From contig DASXSB010000099.1 of NCBI GenBank assembly GCA_036506275.1, positions 1-62,852 on the forward strand: DNA of 62,852 bases. The letters run 5' to 3'. Origin of the DNA: DASXSB01 sp036506275. GTDB taxonomy: Bacteria > Methylomirabilota > Methylomirabilia > Rokubacteriales > CSP1-6. A program made the position numbers and the translations under genes. The notes below the pieces were generated by a model that worked only from the letters and a program-made list of their open reading frames with translations, did not search any database and was not told the DNA's origin. How positions within the stretch are numbered: the stretch's first letter is position 1; the number at the start of each line of letters is the position of its first letter. Positions 40,739 to 48,654 of the stretch are shown here, one piece after another.

Positions 40739-41655
40739 TCAAGCCCCAGTCCTACAAGTGGTTCTTCGAGACCACCACCGCCGTCGAGGGGCACATGCAC
40801 GCCATCGTGCGCACGGTGGTGGAGGCGCAGACGAAGTTCCAGCACGTCGAGATCATGCAGACGGCGTCCTACGGCAAGTGCCTCGTCCTCGACGGCCGCA
40901 TCCAGTCGAGCGAGGCTGACGAGTTCATCTACCACGAGGCGCTCGTCCACCCCGGCATGCTCGCCACCGAGCATCCGCCCCAGACCGCGCTCGTCATCGG
41001 GGGCGGCGAGGGCGCCACGCTCCGCGAGATCCTCCGCTACCCGTCCATCCGCCGCGCCGTCATGGTCGACATCGACGGCGAGGTGGTGGAGCTCTGCAAG
41101 CGACACCTGACCGAGATGCACAAGGGCGCCTTCGAGGACGCGCGCACGGAGGTCCGTCACGAGGACGCGCGCGCCTATCTCGAGAAGACCTCCGACCGGT
41201 TCGACTTCATCACGATCGACCTCGTGGAGCCGCTCGAAGAGGGGCCGGCCTGCATGCTGTTCACGCGCGAGTTCTACAGCCTCGTGCGCGATCGGCTCAC
41301 CCCCGGCGGCGCCATGACCATGCAGGCAGGCATGACCAAGGTGGGCGAGCTCGGCTTCTTCACGGCCATCCACCGCACGCTGCGCGAGGTCTTTCCGGTC
41401 GTGGCCGGCTACCAGACCTTCGTCTCCTGCTTCGGCACCCCGTGGGGCTTCATCACCGCCACCAAGAAGGTCGATCCCCGCCGACAGGACACGGCCGCCG
41501 TCGACCGCCTCGTCGCCGAGCGCGTGAAGGGTCCTCTCGCGTACTGGGACGGCCAGACTCACCAGCACTCCTTCGGGCTTCCGAAGTTCATCCGAGCCCA
41601 GATCGAGGCACAGACTCGCGTCGTCACCGACGCCAACCCCCTGATAGTCACGTAG
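40735..41655 (+). CDS. speE: Polyamine aminopropyltransferase (spermidine synthase family)
   Basis: 306 residues from TTG 40735, overlapping the speD stop (TTGA). Transfers an aminopropyl group from decarboxylated SAM. Core motifs: DGRIQSSEADEFIYHEALVH, ALVIGGGEGATLREILRY, VMVDIDGEVVELCKRHL and FITIDLVEPLEEGPA. The segment where E. coli-type enzymes read DSTDP is DLVEP, and the following LFTREFYSLVRDRLTPGGAM resembles the Thermus/ACL5 branch. The acceptor could therefore be putrescine or agmatine. Confidence 0.93.
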   Translation: MIKPQSYKWFFETTTAVEGHMHAIVRTVVEAQTKFQHVEIMQTASYGKCLVLDGRIQSSEADEFIYHEALVHPGMLATEHPPQTALVIGGGEGATLREILRYPSIRRAVMVDIDGEVVELCKRHLTEMHKGAFEDARTEVRHEDARAYLEKTSDRFDFITIDLVEPLEEGPACMLFTREFYSLVRDRLTPGGAMTMQAGMTKVGELGFFTAIHRTLREVFPVVAGYQTFVSCFGTPWGFITATKKVDPRRQDTAAVDRLVAERVKGPLAYWDGQTHQHSFGLPKFIRAQIEAQTRVVTDANPLIVT

Positions 41656-41666
41656 GGCGCTCTCGG

Positions 41667-41933
41667 GTGGCCGCACGGCGCGGTGTCGCCGTCCTGCTCC
41701 TCGTCGTGGTCGCCGGTCTCCTCATCGGATCGCTCCTCGGGGAGCTTTTCGGGAGCTTCTTCTCTTCGGGGTGGGCGCACGACCTGCTCACGCAAGGCCC
41801 GAGCATCGGGCTCACCAGTCCCGTGACGCTCAACCTCAGCTTCCTCTCGCTCACCTTCGGGCTCATCCTCAAGGTGAACCTGGTGGGCGTGGTCGGCATC
41901 CTGCTCGCCGCCGTCACCGTCCGCTATCTCTAG
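41667..41933 (+). CDS. DUF4321 small membrane protein
   Basis: 88 residues from GTG 41667, 11 nt after speE. Two membrane segments (VAVLLLVVVAGLLIGSLLGE and LGLILKVNLVGVVGILLAAV-like C-terminal helix) flank a short loop (SIGLTSPVTLNLSFLSLTFG), the DUF4321 pattern. Function unknown; in other bacteria it is commonly next to maf, as here. Confidence 0.82.
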   Translation: MAARRGVAVLLLVVVAGLLIGSLLGELFGSFFSSGWAHDLLTQGPSIGLTSPVTLNLSFLSLTFGLILKVNLVGVVGILLAAVTVRYL

Positions 41934-41973
41934 CGGCCCCTTTCCCGCAGCGCGCCCCGGATCCGGGTCCCCG

Positions 41974-42555
41974 CTCGTCCTGGCGTCGGCGTCGCCGCGA
42001 CGGCGCGAGCTTCTCCGGCTCGTCGTTGCCGATTTCGAGGTGGCGCCGAGCCACGTGGACGAGTCGCTCGGGACCGATGATCCCGAATTGGCGGCGGTGA
42101 CGCTGGCGCGCCGCAAGGCCCGCGCCGTCGCCGCCGAGCGCAGCGCGGGCGTCGTCCTCGGCGCGGACACGATCGTGGTCCTCGACGGCGTCGTGCTCGG
42201 CAAGCCGCCGGATGCCGCCGACGCCCGGCGGATGCTGCGCGCGCTCCGCGGCCGCTGGCACGAGGTCGTCACCGGGCTCGCCGCCATCGACGTGGCCACC
42301 GGGCGCGAGCGGTCCACCGCCGTCGTCAGCCGCGTCTGCATGGCCGACTACGGCGACGACGTCATCGAGGCCTACGTGGCGATCGGGGAGCCGTTCGACA
42401 AGGCGGGCGGCTACGCCATCCAGGAAGGAGGCGGACGTCTGGTGACGGGCCTCGTCGGCTCCTACACGAACGTCGTCGGCCTGCCCCTCGAGGCGCTCCG
42501 CCGCCTCCTCGACGACCTCGGCGTGCTCGTCAGCGCGGCGGGAGGGCCGCGGTGA
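41974..42555 (+). CDS. maf: Maf-family nucleoside triphosphate pyrophosphatase
   Basis: Hydrolyses non-canonical or canonical NTPs to NMP plus pyrophosphate. Conserved parts: LVLASASPRRRELLRLV (substrate-binding Ser and Arg), GADTIVVLDGVVLGKP, EPFDKAGGYAIQE and GSYTNVVGLPLEAL. The first canonical in-frame start is GTG 42040, which would discard the essential SASPRR motif. The frame is open upstream through 41926 but contains no ATG, GTG or TTG. The left boundary given is the first conserved codon; the real initiator is unresolved (ATC 41926 or another rare codon, or a small sequence error). Confidence 0.88.
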   Translation, partial: LVLASASPRRRELLRLVVADFEVAPSHVDESLGTDDPELAAVTLARRKARAVAAERSAGVVLGADTIVVLDGVVLGKPPDAADARRMLRALRGRWHEVVTGLAAIDVATGRERSTAVVSRVCMADYGDDVIEAYVAIGEPFDKAGGYAIQEGGGRLVTGLVGSYTNVVGLPLEALRRLLDDLGVLVSAAGGPR

Positions 42556-42610
42556 GGCACGGGCGCGCGCAGCGGACGTCAGCGGCCTGTCAGAGGCCCG
42601 GCGGGACGGC

Positions 42611-43573
42611 TCAGCGCGGCTTCAGAGCCCGGCGGAGGGGCTCTAGATGAAGCAGCTCGGACGGGCGGGGCACGGTCACCAGCAGGGGCAACGGCAGATG
42701 GGAGCGGATCATCGCGATCGTCTGCTCGACCGCTTCCGGGCTCACCTCGCCGCGGGGGAGGTAGAGATCGCGGGCGGAGCGCAGCCGGCTCCCGAACTGC
42801 TCGCCCGGCCCCACCGCCGGCGGCGGAAGGCGGGCGGCGAGCGCGTCGGCGTCGCCGGTGCGGATGCGCTCCTCGGCGGCGAGCAGCGCGCGCACGAAGC
42901 CGGCGAGGTCCCCGTCTCGAAGCTTGCGATCGCGGCGGACGAAGACGGCGGCGTTGACCGTGGGCGCGGCGAGAGCGGTGGCGGCGGCGTCGACGGTGCG
43001 CATGTCGGCAAGGAGAACGACGCGTCCTTCCTCGAGGAGGCGCGTCGCCACGGGATCGGCGAGCATCGCGCCCTGGATCTCGCCCGTCTCGATGCCGACC
43101 GCCACCCCGCGCGCTCCCAGGCCGACGATCTCGACTCGGCCCACGTTGACCTTGGCTCGCGCGAGGACGGCGAGGAGCCAGGTGTGCTCGGGCGCGCCCG
43201 TCGAGCTGAGCCCGATCCGGAGACCGGCGAGCTCTTCCACGCCGTGCACCAGGCGGGGCTCGGCCGCGACCACCAGCGCCACCGGCGGCGCCGACGTGAG
43301 ACCGAAGATGAGCTGAGGGGACGGCGTCTTGGGGCGAAGGCCGAAGCGGAGCATCGCCTCCAGCGACGTGACGGCGACGTCCACCTGCCCTTGCGCGAGG
43401 GCTTCGGCGGCGCCGATCTCCGCGCGCGTCGTCTTCAGGGTGACGTCGAGGCCCTCACGGGTGAAGTACCCTTCGGCGACGGCCACGCGTACGGGCAGGT
43501 ACTCGGTTGAGCTCGGTGGCCCGCTCACGGCCACCGTGAGCGCCTGGAGCAGCGCGATGAGACCGACGATCAC
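42611..43573 (-). CDS. NMT1/SsuA-like ABC transporter substrate-binding protein
   Basis: 320 residues from GTG 43573; a longer frame from 43636 adds a basic N-terminus and would overlap the opposing gene more. Hydrophobic leader (VIVGLIALLQALTVAVSG). The body has the NMT1/THI5-like pattern: LPVRVAVAEGYFTREGLDVT, QGQVDVAVTSLEAMLRFGL, LAGLRIGLSSTGAPEHTW and GEIQGAMLADPVATRLLEEG. Such receptors bind thiamine precursors, alkanesulfonates, nitrate-like or aromatic ligands. No permease or ATPase is adjacent, so the ligand and partner are unknown. Confidence 0.85.
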   Translation of the reverse strand: MIVGLIALLQALTVAVSGPPSSTEYLPVRVAVAEGYFTREGLDVTLKTTRAEIGAAEALAQGQVDVAVTSLEAMLRFGLRPKTPSPQLIFGLTSAPPVALVVAAEPRLVHGVEELAGLRIGLSSTGAPEHTWLLAVLARAKVNVGRVEIVGLGARGVAVGIETGEIQGAMLADPVATRLLEEGRVVLLADMRTVDAAATALAAPTVNAAVFVRRDRKLRDGDLAGFVRALLAAEERIRTGDADALAARLPPPAVGPGEQFGSRLRSARDLYLPRGEVSPEAVEQTIAMIRSHLPLPLLVTVPRPSELLHLEPLRRALKPR

Positions 43574-44318
43574 TTCAGGGCGACCCGTCCTCGCCGCCTG
43601 GCGACGTATCCCCGGGCCGCCGCGCGACCCCGCCAAGGCGCGGCTGCTCCGGCTCTACCTGGCGCTGCTGCGACGCTTCGGCGCGCAGCAATGGTGGCCG
43701 GGACGCTCTGCGTACGAGATTGCGGTGGGCGCCGTGCTCACCCAGTTCACGGCGTGGACGAACGCCGCGCGCGCGATCGCCGCCCTCCGCGCGCGAGGGC
43801 TCCTCATGCCGGCGGCGCTGGCGAAGGTGCCGGAGACCGAGCTGGCCACCGTCATCCGCGCCGCGGGGACGTACCGAGTGAAAGCGCGACGCGTGCGCGC
43901 GCTCACGCACTGGCTGCTCGAGCGCGGCGGCGGACGACTGGCGCCGCTCCGGCGCGTGCCGCTGGCGGAGCTGCGGCGCGACCTCCTCGCCGTGTCCGGG
44001 CTCGGCCCCGAGACCGTGGACTCGATCCTGCTCTACGCGGTGGGCCGTCCCGTGTTCGTGGTCGACGCGTATCTGCGCCGGGTGCTCGCGCGCCATCGCA
44101 TTCTCGCCCACGACGCGCCCTACGAACGCGCGCGGAGCTTCATGGAGGCGCACCTGCCGTCCGATCCCGCGCTGCTCAACGAGTACCATGCGCTCATCGT
44201 CGCCGTCGGCAAGGCGTACTGTCGCACGGTGCCACTCTGCGGCGAGTGCCCGCTGCGGTTCGACCTCCGCGGACGAGCGCCGGCGCCCCTCACCCGACAC
44301 GCGCCTCCTCCAGGATGA
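43557..44318 (+). CDS. Endonuclease III-related HhH-GPD DNA glycosylase (COG2231/MagIII type)
   Basis: 253 residues from ATG 43557 with GGAG upstream. The N-terminal QQWWPGRSAYEIAVGAVLTQ and the helix-hairpin-helix VSGLGPETVDSILLYA followed by VFVVDAYLRRVLARH place it in the MagIII/COG2231 branch. The lysine of bifunctional endonuclease III is Glu here and the catalytic Asp is kept, so a monofunctional glycosylase on alkylated bases is expected. Near the C-terminus only three cysteines of a possible Fe-S site remain (YCRTVPLCGECPLR). The 3' end overlaps murG by 29 nt, the 5' end overlaps the receptor gene by 17 nt. Confidence 0.88.
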   Translation: MRPTITSGRPVLAAWRRIPGPPRDPAKARLLRLYLALLRRFGAQQWWPGRSAYEIAVGAVLTQFTAWTNAARAIAALRARGLLMPAALAKVPETELATVIRAAGTYRVKARRVRALTHWLLERGGGRLAPLRRVPLAELRRDLLAVSGLGPETVDSILLYAVGRPVFVVDAYLRRVLARHRILAHDAPYERARSFMEAHLPSDPALLNEYHALIVAVGKAYCRTVPLCGECPLRFDLRGRAPAPLTRHAPPPG

Positions 44319-45408
44319 GGCGCGTGAGCCGCTCGGCGGCGTCGGGAATCGCGATGGAGCGCGCGCGCTCGCCCATGCTCTTGAGCTCCGCGGGGTCGGC
44401 GAGGAGCGCGCGCACGCGCTCGACGAGGCGCTCCGGCGTGAGCGCCGACTGGCGCAGCATCGCGCACCCTCCCGCGCGCTCGACGAAGCGCGCGTTGGCC
44501 GTCTGCTCGTCGCCGCTCGTCCCCGGAAGGGGGATGTAGAGGGCGGGGACGCCGAGGTGACAGCACTCGTTCACCGTGCCCGCCCCCGCGCGCGCGACCA
44601 CGAGGGCGGCGGCGGCGTAGATGCCGGCCAGCTCGGGGCCGACGTAAGGCACCACGGTGTAGCGACGCGCGAGCTCGGCAGGAAGCTTCGCGCGCCGGTC
44701 TTCGAGCCAGCGGCGCTCGTTGGTGACGGCGTTGCTCCCGCACTGGTGGACGATCTGCACGTGCTCCAGCAGCGACGGGAGCGCCTCGCCCACCGCCCGG
44801 TTGATGCGGGAGGCGCCGAGGGCGCCGCCCGTGACGTAGACGAGCGGTAGGGCCGGATCGAGCGCGTAGCGCGTCACGGCATCGGCACGCGAGCCCGCGC
44901 GCAGCTCGGGACGCAGCGGGTTGCCGGTGAGCACGACCTTCCCGGCCGGGAAAGCGCCGCCGGAATCCGGAAAGCTGATGGCGATGCGCCGGGCGAAGCG
45001 CGCGGCGAGGCGGTTGGCGAGGCCCGGCACCACCGTCTGCTCGTGGATCACGACGGGCACGCGGCGGGCGGCGGCGGCGAAGACCACGGGAAGTCCCACG
45101 AAGCCGCCGGTGGCGAAGACGGCGCGCGGCCTGAGCTGGCGCAGCAAGCGGAAGGCGCGCGCGAATCCGGACGGGACGTTGATGGCGAGATCGGTCACGT
45201 TCTCCCACGCCCAGTAGCGGCGCAGCTTCCCGGTGGGGATCGCGTAGTAGGCGAGGCCGCTCTCGGGCGCGCGGCGCGCCTCGATCCCGCCGTGGCTTCC
45301 GATCCAGGCGCAGGCGAGGCCGCGCTCACGAAGGAGGGCGGCGACCGCCAGCCCGGGGCTCGTGTGGCCTCCGGTGCCTCCGCCCGCGATGACGACGTCG
45401 ACGCTCAG
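44290..45408 (-). CDS. murG: UDP-GlcNAc--MurNAc-pentapeptide GlcNAc transferase MurG, CTG start
   Basis: 372 residues. Makes lipid II at the inner face of the membrane. Signatures: VDVVIAGGGTGGHTSPGLAV, RAVFATGGFVGLPVV, VIHEQTVVPGLANRLAARFA, VTGGALGASRINRAVGEALP and LVVARAGAGTVNECCHLGVP. No ATG, GTG or TTG lies near the conserved N-terminus. A CTG at 45408-45406 gives (M)SVDVVIAGGG, overlaps the ddl stop as CTGA and has GGGAGAAGG with 7-nt spacing upstream, so a CTG initiator coupled to ddl is the best reading. The 3' end overlaps the glycosylase gene. Confidence 0.93.
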   Translation of the reverse strand: MSVDVVIAGGGTGGHTSPGLAVAALLRERGLACAWIGSHGGIEARRAPESGLAYYAIPTGKLRRYWAWENVTDLAINVPSGFARAFRLLRQLRPRAVFATGGFVGLPVVFAAAARRVPVVIHEQTVVPGLANRLAARFARRIAISFPDSGGAFPAGKVVLTGNPLRPELRAGSRADAVTRYALDPALPLVYVTGGALGASRINRAVGEALPSLLEHVQIVHQCGSNAVTNERRWLEDRRAKLPAELARRYTVVPYVGPELAGIYAAAALVVARAGAGTVNECCHLGVPALYIPLPGTSGDEQTANARFVERAGGCAMLRQSALTPERLVERVRALLADPAELKSMGERARSIAIPDAAERLTRLILEEARVG

Positions 45409-46532
45409 GGCCCGCCCTTCTCCCGGTGACGCTCGAGGCCCAGCTCGATCAGCCGCTCCACGAGCGCGCCGTACTCGAGGCCCGATGCTTCCCACAGCCG
45501 CGCGTAGGCGCTGGTGGCCGTGAAGCCGGGGATGGTGTTGATCTCGTTCACGAGGGGCCGATCGCCCTCGAGGAAGAAGTCGACGCGGGCCATGCCGGCC
45601 GCGTCGACGGCGCGAAACGCCTCCACCGCCAGCTCGCGCACGCGCGTGGTGATCGCGGGCGAGACCGGCGCCGGAATGACCACCTGCGCCTGGCCCTCGG
45701 TGTACTTGGTGGCGTAGTCGTACCACTCGCCTTCGTAGCGGATCTCGCCGGGAACGGAGGCGATCGGCTCGTCGTTGCCGAGCACGCTCACCTCGATCTC
45801 GCGGCGCTCGCGCACGGCGCGCTCGACGATGATCTTGCGATCGTGGCGCGCCGCTTCGTCGATGGCCGCCGGCAACGCGGCCGCGTTCGCGACCTTGCTG
45901 ATTCCGACGCTGGAGCCGAGGTTGCAGGGCTTCACGAAGCAGGGGAAGCCGACCGTCTCCGCGATCCGGCGCGCCACCGCCTGCCGTTGCGCGCGCCACT
46001 CCGGACGGAGCACCACCGTGTAGTCGACGATGGGGAGCCCCGCCGCGCGAAAGAGCGCCTTCATCATCGCCTTGTCCATGCTCACCGCGGACGCCGCCAC
46101 TCCCGCGCCCACGTAGGGCAGATCAGCGACCTCGAGCAGTCCCTGGATGGTGCCGTCCTCGCCGTAGGGACCGTGAAGCATGATGACCACGACGTCCAGG
46201 CCCTGGCGAAGCTCGCTGGGAACGGACCCCGCGGGCTCGTTGCGGGCGAGCGCGGTGTCGGTGACGCGACTGCGCGCCTCCGCCCGATCCGCGAGCGCCT
46301 TCTTGACGGAGCCGGTGCCGTCGCCGGAGGGGAGAGCCAGGCGTGCTTCGTCGGCGAGCGCGCGCAACGGGTCGCCGCCCACCACCCAGCGACCGTCCCG
46401 CGCGATGCCGATGGGAACGACGGTGTGGCCGTTCTGCTCGAGAGCGGCGATCACCGACGCAGCCGACGCCAGCGATACTTCGTGCTCACCCGAGCGCCCG
46501 CCGAAAATCACGCCCACGCGCCGCGGGGCCAT
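45405..46532 (-). CDS. ddl: D-alanine--D-alanine ligase
   Basis: 375 residues. Ligates two D-Ala for the peptidoglycan stem. ATP-grasp signatures: VGVIFGGRSGEHEVSLASAA, LHGPYGEDGTIQGLLEVADL, PYVGAGVAASAVSMDKAMMK, FPCFVKPCNLGSSVGISKV and VNEINTIPGFTATSAYARLW. Carries an insertion of about 30 charged residues after ARDGRWV, as in some Ddl. A TAGAAT box sits 6 nt before the ATG. Coupled to murG downstream; rarA ends 29 nt upstream. Confidence 0.97.
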   Translation of the reverse strand: MAPRRVGVIFGGRSGEHEVSLASAASVIAALEQNGHTVVPIGIARDGRWVVGGDPLRALADEARLALPSGDGTGSVKKALADRAEARSRVTDTALARNEPAGSVPSELRQGLDVVVIMLHGPYGEDGTIQGLLEVADLPYVGAGVAASAVSMDKAMMKALFRAAGLPIVDYTVVLRPEWRAQRQAVARRIAETVGFPCFVKPCNLGSSVGISKVANAAALPAAIDEAARHDRKIIVERAVRERREIEVSVLGNDEPIASVPGEIRYEGEWYDYATKYTEGQAQVVIPAPVSPAITTRVRELAVEAFRAVDAAGMARVDFFLEGDRPLVNEINTIPGFTATSAYARLWEASGLEYGALVERLIELGLERHREKGGP

Positions 46533-46538
46533 GCAGCG

Positions 46539-46544
46539 ATTCTA
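46539..46544 (-). promoter_or_regulatory. -10 box (TAGAAT) immediately upstream of ddl
   Basis: On the minus strand TAGAAT is separated from the ddl ATG by only 6 nt (CGCTGC), so transcription would begin at or beside the A of ATG. No ribosome-binding site. Leaderless ddl-murG message inferred. Confidence 0.5.
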
Positions 46545-46561
46545 ACCGCAATGCCCCACCG

Positions 46562-47926
46562 TCACCCGCCACTATCGTGCTGCCGCCGCTCCGCGCGCCA
46601 GCGGCGCCACTCCGCGAGACGCCGGCCGATCTCGCTCTCGGCGCCGCGGTCGGGAGGGCGGTAGTACTGGCGATCGCGCAGCGCGTGCGGGAGATGCTCC
46701 TGATCCACGCGCGCGTCGGGAGCGTCGTGGGCGTACTGGTAGCCGGCGCCGTAGCCGATGTCCTTCATCAGCTTGGTGGGCGCGTTGCGGATGTGAAGGG
46801 GGACGGGCTCGGCGGGACGCTCGGCGATGTCCTCGCGCGCTTCCTCGTAGGCGACGTAGACGGCGTTCGACTTCGGCGCGAGCGCCAGGTAGAGCGTGGC
46901 CTGCGCGAGGGCCAGCTCGCCCTCGGGGGAGCCGAGGAAATCGTAGGCGTCCTTGGCGGCGAGGGTCAGGCCGAGAGCGGCGGGATCGGCGTTGCCGACG
47001 TCCTCGGATGCGAAGCGCACGAGGCGGCGCGCGATGTAGAGCGGCTCCTCGCCGGACTCCAGCATCCGCGTCATCCAGTAGAGGGCGGCGTCGGGATCGG
47101 AGTCGCGCAGCGACTTGTGGAGCGCGGAGATCAGGTTGTAGTGCTCCTCGCCCGCCTTGTCGTACAAGAGCGTCCGCTTCTGGGCGGCGTCGCGCACGAT
47201 CGGCTCCGTGAGGTGCCGCCGCCCCGCCACCGCCGGCGCGAGGTGGGCGGCCACGTCAAGCACGTTGAGGGCGGTGCGGGCGTCGCCGCTGGCGAGACGC
47301 GCGATCAGCCGCAGCAGCTCGGCGTCGACGTCCACGCCGACTGCGGCGAGGCCACGCTCGCGGTCCTCGAGCGCGCGGCGAAGGATGGTCACGAGGTCTT
47401 CCTCGCCGAGGGCGCGCAGGACGTAGACGCGCGACCGCGAAAGCAGCGCGGAGTTCACCTCGAAGGACGGGTTCTCCGTGGTCGCGCCCACGAGCACGAT
47501 GGTGCCCTTCTCGACGTGGGGCAGGAACGCGTCCTGCTGGGCGCGGTTGAAGCGATGGATCTCGTCGACGAACAGGACCGTGCGCTGACCCCGCCGTGCG
47601 CGCTCGGCTTCCGCGTCGGCGATGACCTGGCGGATCTCCTTCACGCCGGAGAGCACGGCGGAGAAGGCGACGAAGTGCGCGCCCGTCACCTGGGCCATGA
47701 GTGAAGCAAGCGTCGTCTTTCCGGAGCCGGGCGGGCCCCACAGGATCATCGAGTGCAGTTCGCCCGTCTCGATGGCCACCCGTAGCACCTTGCCGGGGGC
47801 GAGGAGATGATCCTGCCCCACGATCTCGTCGAGCGTGCCCGGTCGCATCCGATCCGCGAGCGGGCGCGGCATCGTGACGGCCTTGCCCCGGGCGGATGGA
47901 CGTGGCTCGTTGCCGAAGAGATCCAT
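46562..47926 (-). CDS. rarA: Replication-associated recombination protein A (RarA/MgsA/WRNIP1 family)
   Basis: 454 residues from ATG 47926 (MDLFGNEP, the family opening). AAA+ ATPase that acts at stalled forks. Walker A GPPGSGKTT (residues 64-72), Walker B VLFVDEIHRFNRAQQD, sensor 1 GATTENPSFEVN and the C-terminal tetramerisation part (NLISALHKSLRDSDPDAALY, FASEDVGNADPAALGL, PLHIRNAPTKLMKDIGYG) are present. Head of the minus-strand run rarA-ddl-murG. Confidence 0.96.
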   Translation of the reverse strand: MDLFGNEPRPSARGKAVTMPRPLADRMRPGTLDEIVGQDHLLAPGKVLRVAIETGELHSMILWGPPGSGKTTLASLMAQVTGAHFVAFSAVLSGVKEIRQVIADAEAERARRGQRTVLFVDEIHRFNRAQQDAFLPHVEKGTIVLVGATTENPSFEVNSALLSRSRVYVLRALGEEDLVTILRRALEDRERGLAAVGVDVDAELLRLIARLASGDARTALNVLDVAAHLAPAVAGRRHLTEPIVRDAAQKRTLLYDKAGEEHYNLISALHKSLRDSDPDAALYWMTRMLESGEEPLYIARRLVRFASEDVGNADPAALGLTLAAKDAYDFLGSPEGELALAQATLYLALAPKSNAVYVAYEEAREDIAERPAEPVPLHIRNAPTKLMKDIGYGAGYQYAHDAPDARVDQEHLPHALRDRQYYRPPDRGAESEIGRRLAEWRRWRAERRQHDSGG

Positions 47927-47969
47927 GCTCGCGCTCACGGTGCCGCCCACCGTCCGCGGATGCGCGCGG

Positions 47970-48611
47970 TCACCCGGCGCCCCGCGGTCCGCGCAACCAC
48001 TCGGGGAGCGCGGCGAGGTCGGTGAGGCGAGCCACGGGCGAGACGTTCCAGCGCGCGAGGTCCCGATCGTTGGCCCGGTAGGCGACGAACGGAATGCCGA
48101 CGGCGGTGGCGGCGACGCCGTCCACCCAGGAGTCGCCGACCACCACGGCGTCGGCGATGTCGCCGAAACGGGCGGCGATGACGCGCCAGCCGTCCGGGTC
48201 CGGCTTCAGCTCCCGCATGTCGTCGCGGGTCACGATGAGGTCGAAGTGGGTAAGGAGCTGGACGCGCGCGAGCGCTTCCACCGTGATCTCGCGCGCGTTG
48301 TTGGTCCAGAGCGCGGTGGCGAACCCGGCCGCGTGCGCGCCCGTCACCGCCTCCAGCGCGCCGGGCTCCAGGGTGGCGGCGCCGAGGGCGCGGCGCTCGT
48401 GGTCGAGGGCGAGCGCCCACGCGTCCGCCTCCACGTGCCGCGCCTGAGTGCGGCAGTACGTGATCAGCTCTCCCACGCGGTAGCGCTCGGCGCGGGCGGG
48501 CAGGGCGCCGCAGCTCCGCTCGATGAGGGCCCGCATGTCGAGGGCCATCGCGGCCAGGTCCAGCGGGGACCGGACGAGGGTATGGTCGAGATCGAACACG
48601 CACAGGCGCAC
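47970..48611 (-). CDS. HAD-family hydrolase
   Basis: 213 residues from GTG 48611. Phosphatase-like HAD fold: motif I MRLCVFDLDHTLV (nucleophile and acid Asp), motif II in ALWTNNAREITVEAL, Lys of motif III in LKPDPDGW, motif IV VVGDSWVDGVAA. The helical cap between residues 15 and 85 fits the phosphoglycolate phosphatase branch. Substrate unknown. A TATGCT box lies 8 nt before the GTG. Confidence 0.92.
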   Translation of the reverse strand: MRLCVFDLDHTLVRSPLDLAAMALDMRALIERSCGALPARAERYRVGELITYCRTQARHVEADAWALALDHERRALGAATLEPGALEAVTGAHAAGFATALWTNNAREITVEALARVQLLTHFDLIVTRDDMRELKPDPDGWRVIAARFGDIADAVVVGDSWVDGVAATAVGIPFVAYRANDRDLARWNVSPVARLTDLAALPEWLRGPRGAG

Positions 48612-48619
48612 GAGCGCCT

Positions 48620-48645
48620 AGCATACGCCCCTCGCGTGCTACCAT
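48620..48645. promoter_or_regulatory. Divergent -10 boxes between the HAD and TPR genes
   Basis: In the 43-nt intergenic gap TATGCT (48625-48620, minus strand) is 8 nt from the HAD GTG and TACCAT (48640-48645, plus strand) is 9 nt from the TPR ATG. Neither gene has a Shine-Dalgarno sequence. Both look leaderless. Confidence 0.4.
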
Positions 48646-48654
48646 AAGCCGTCG

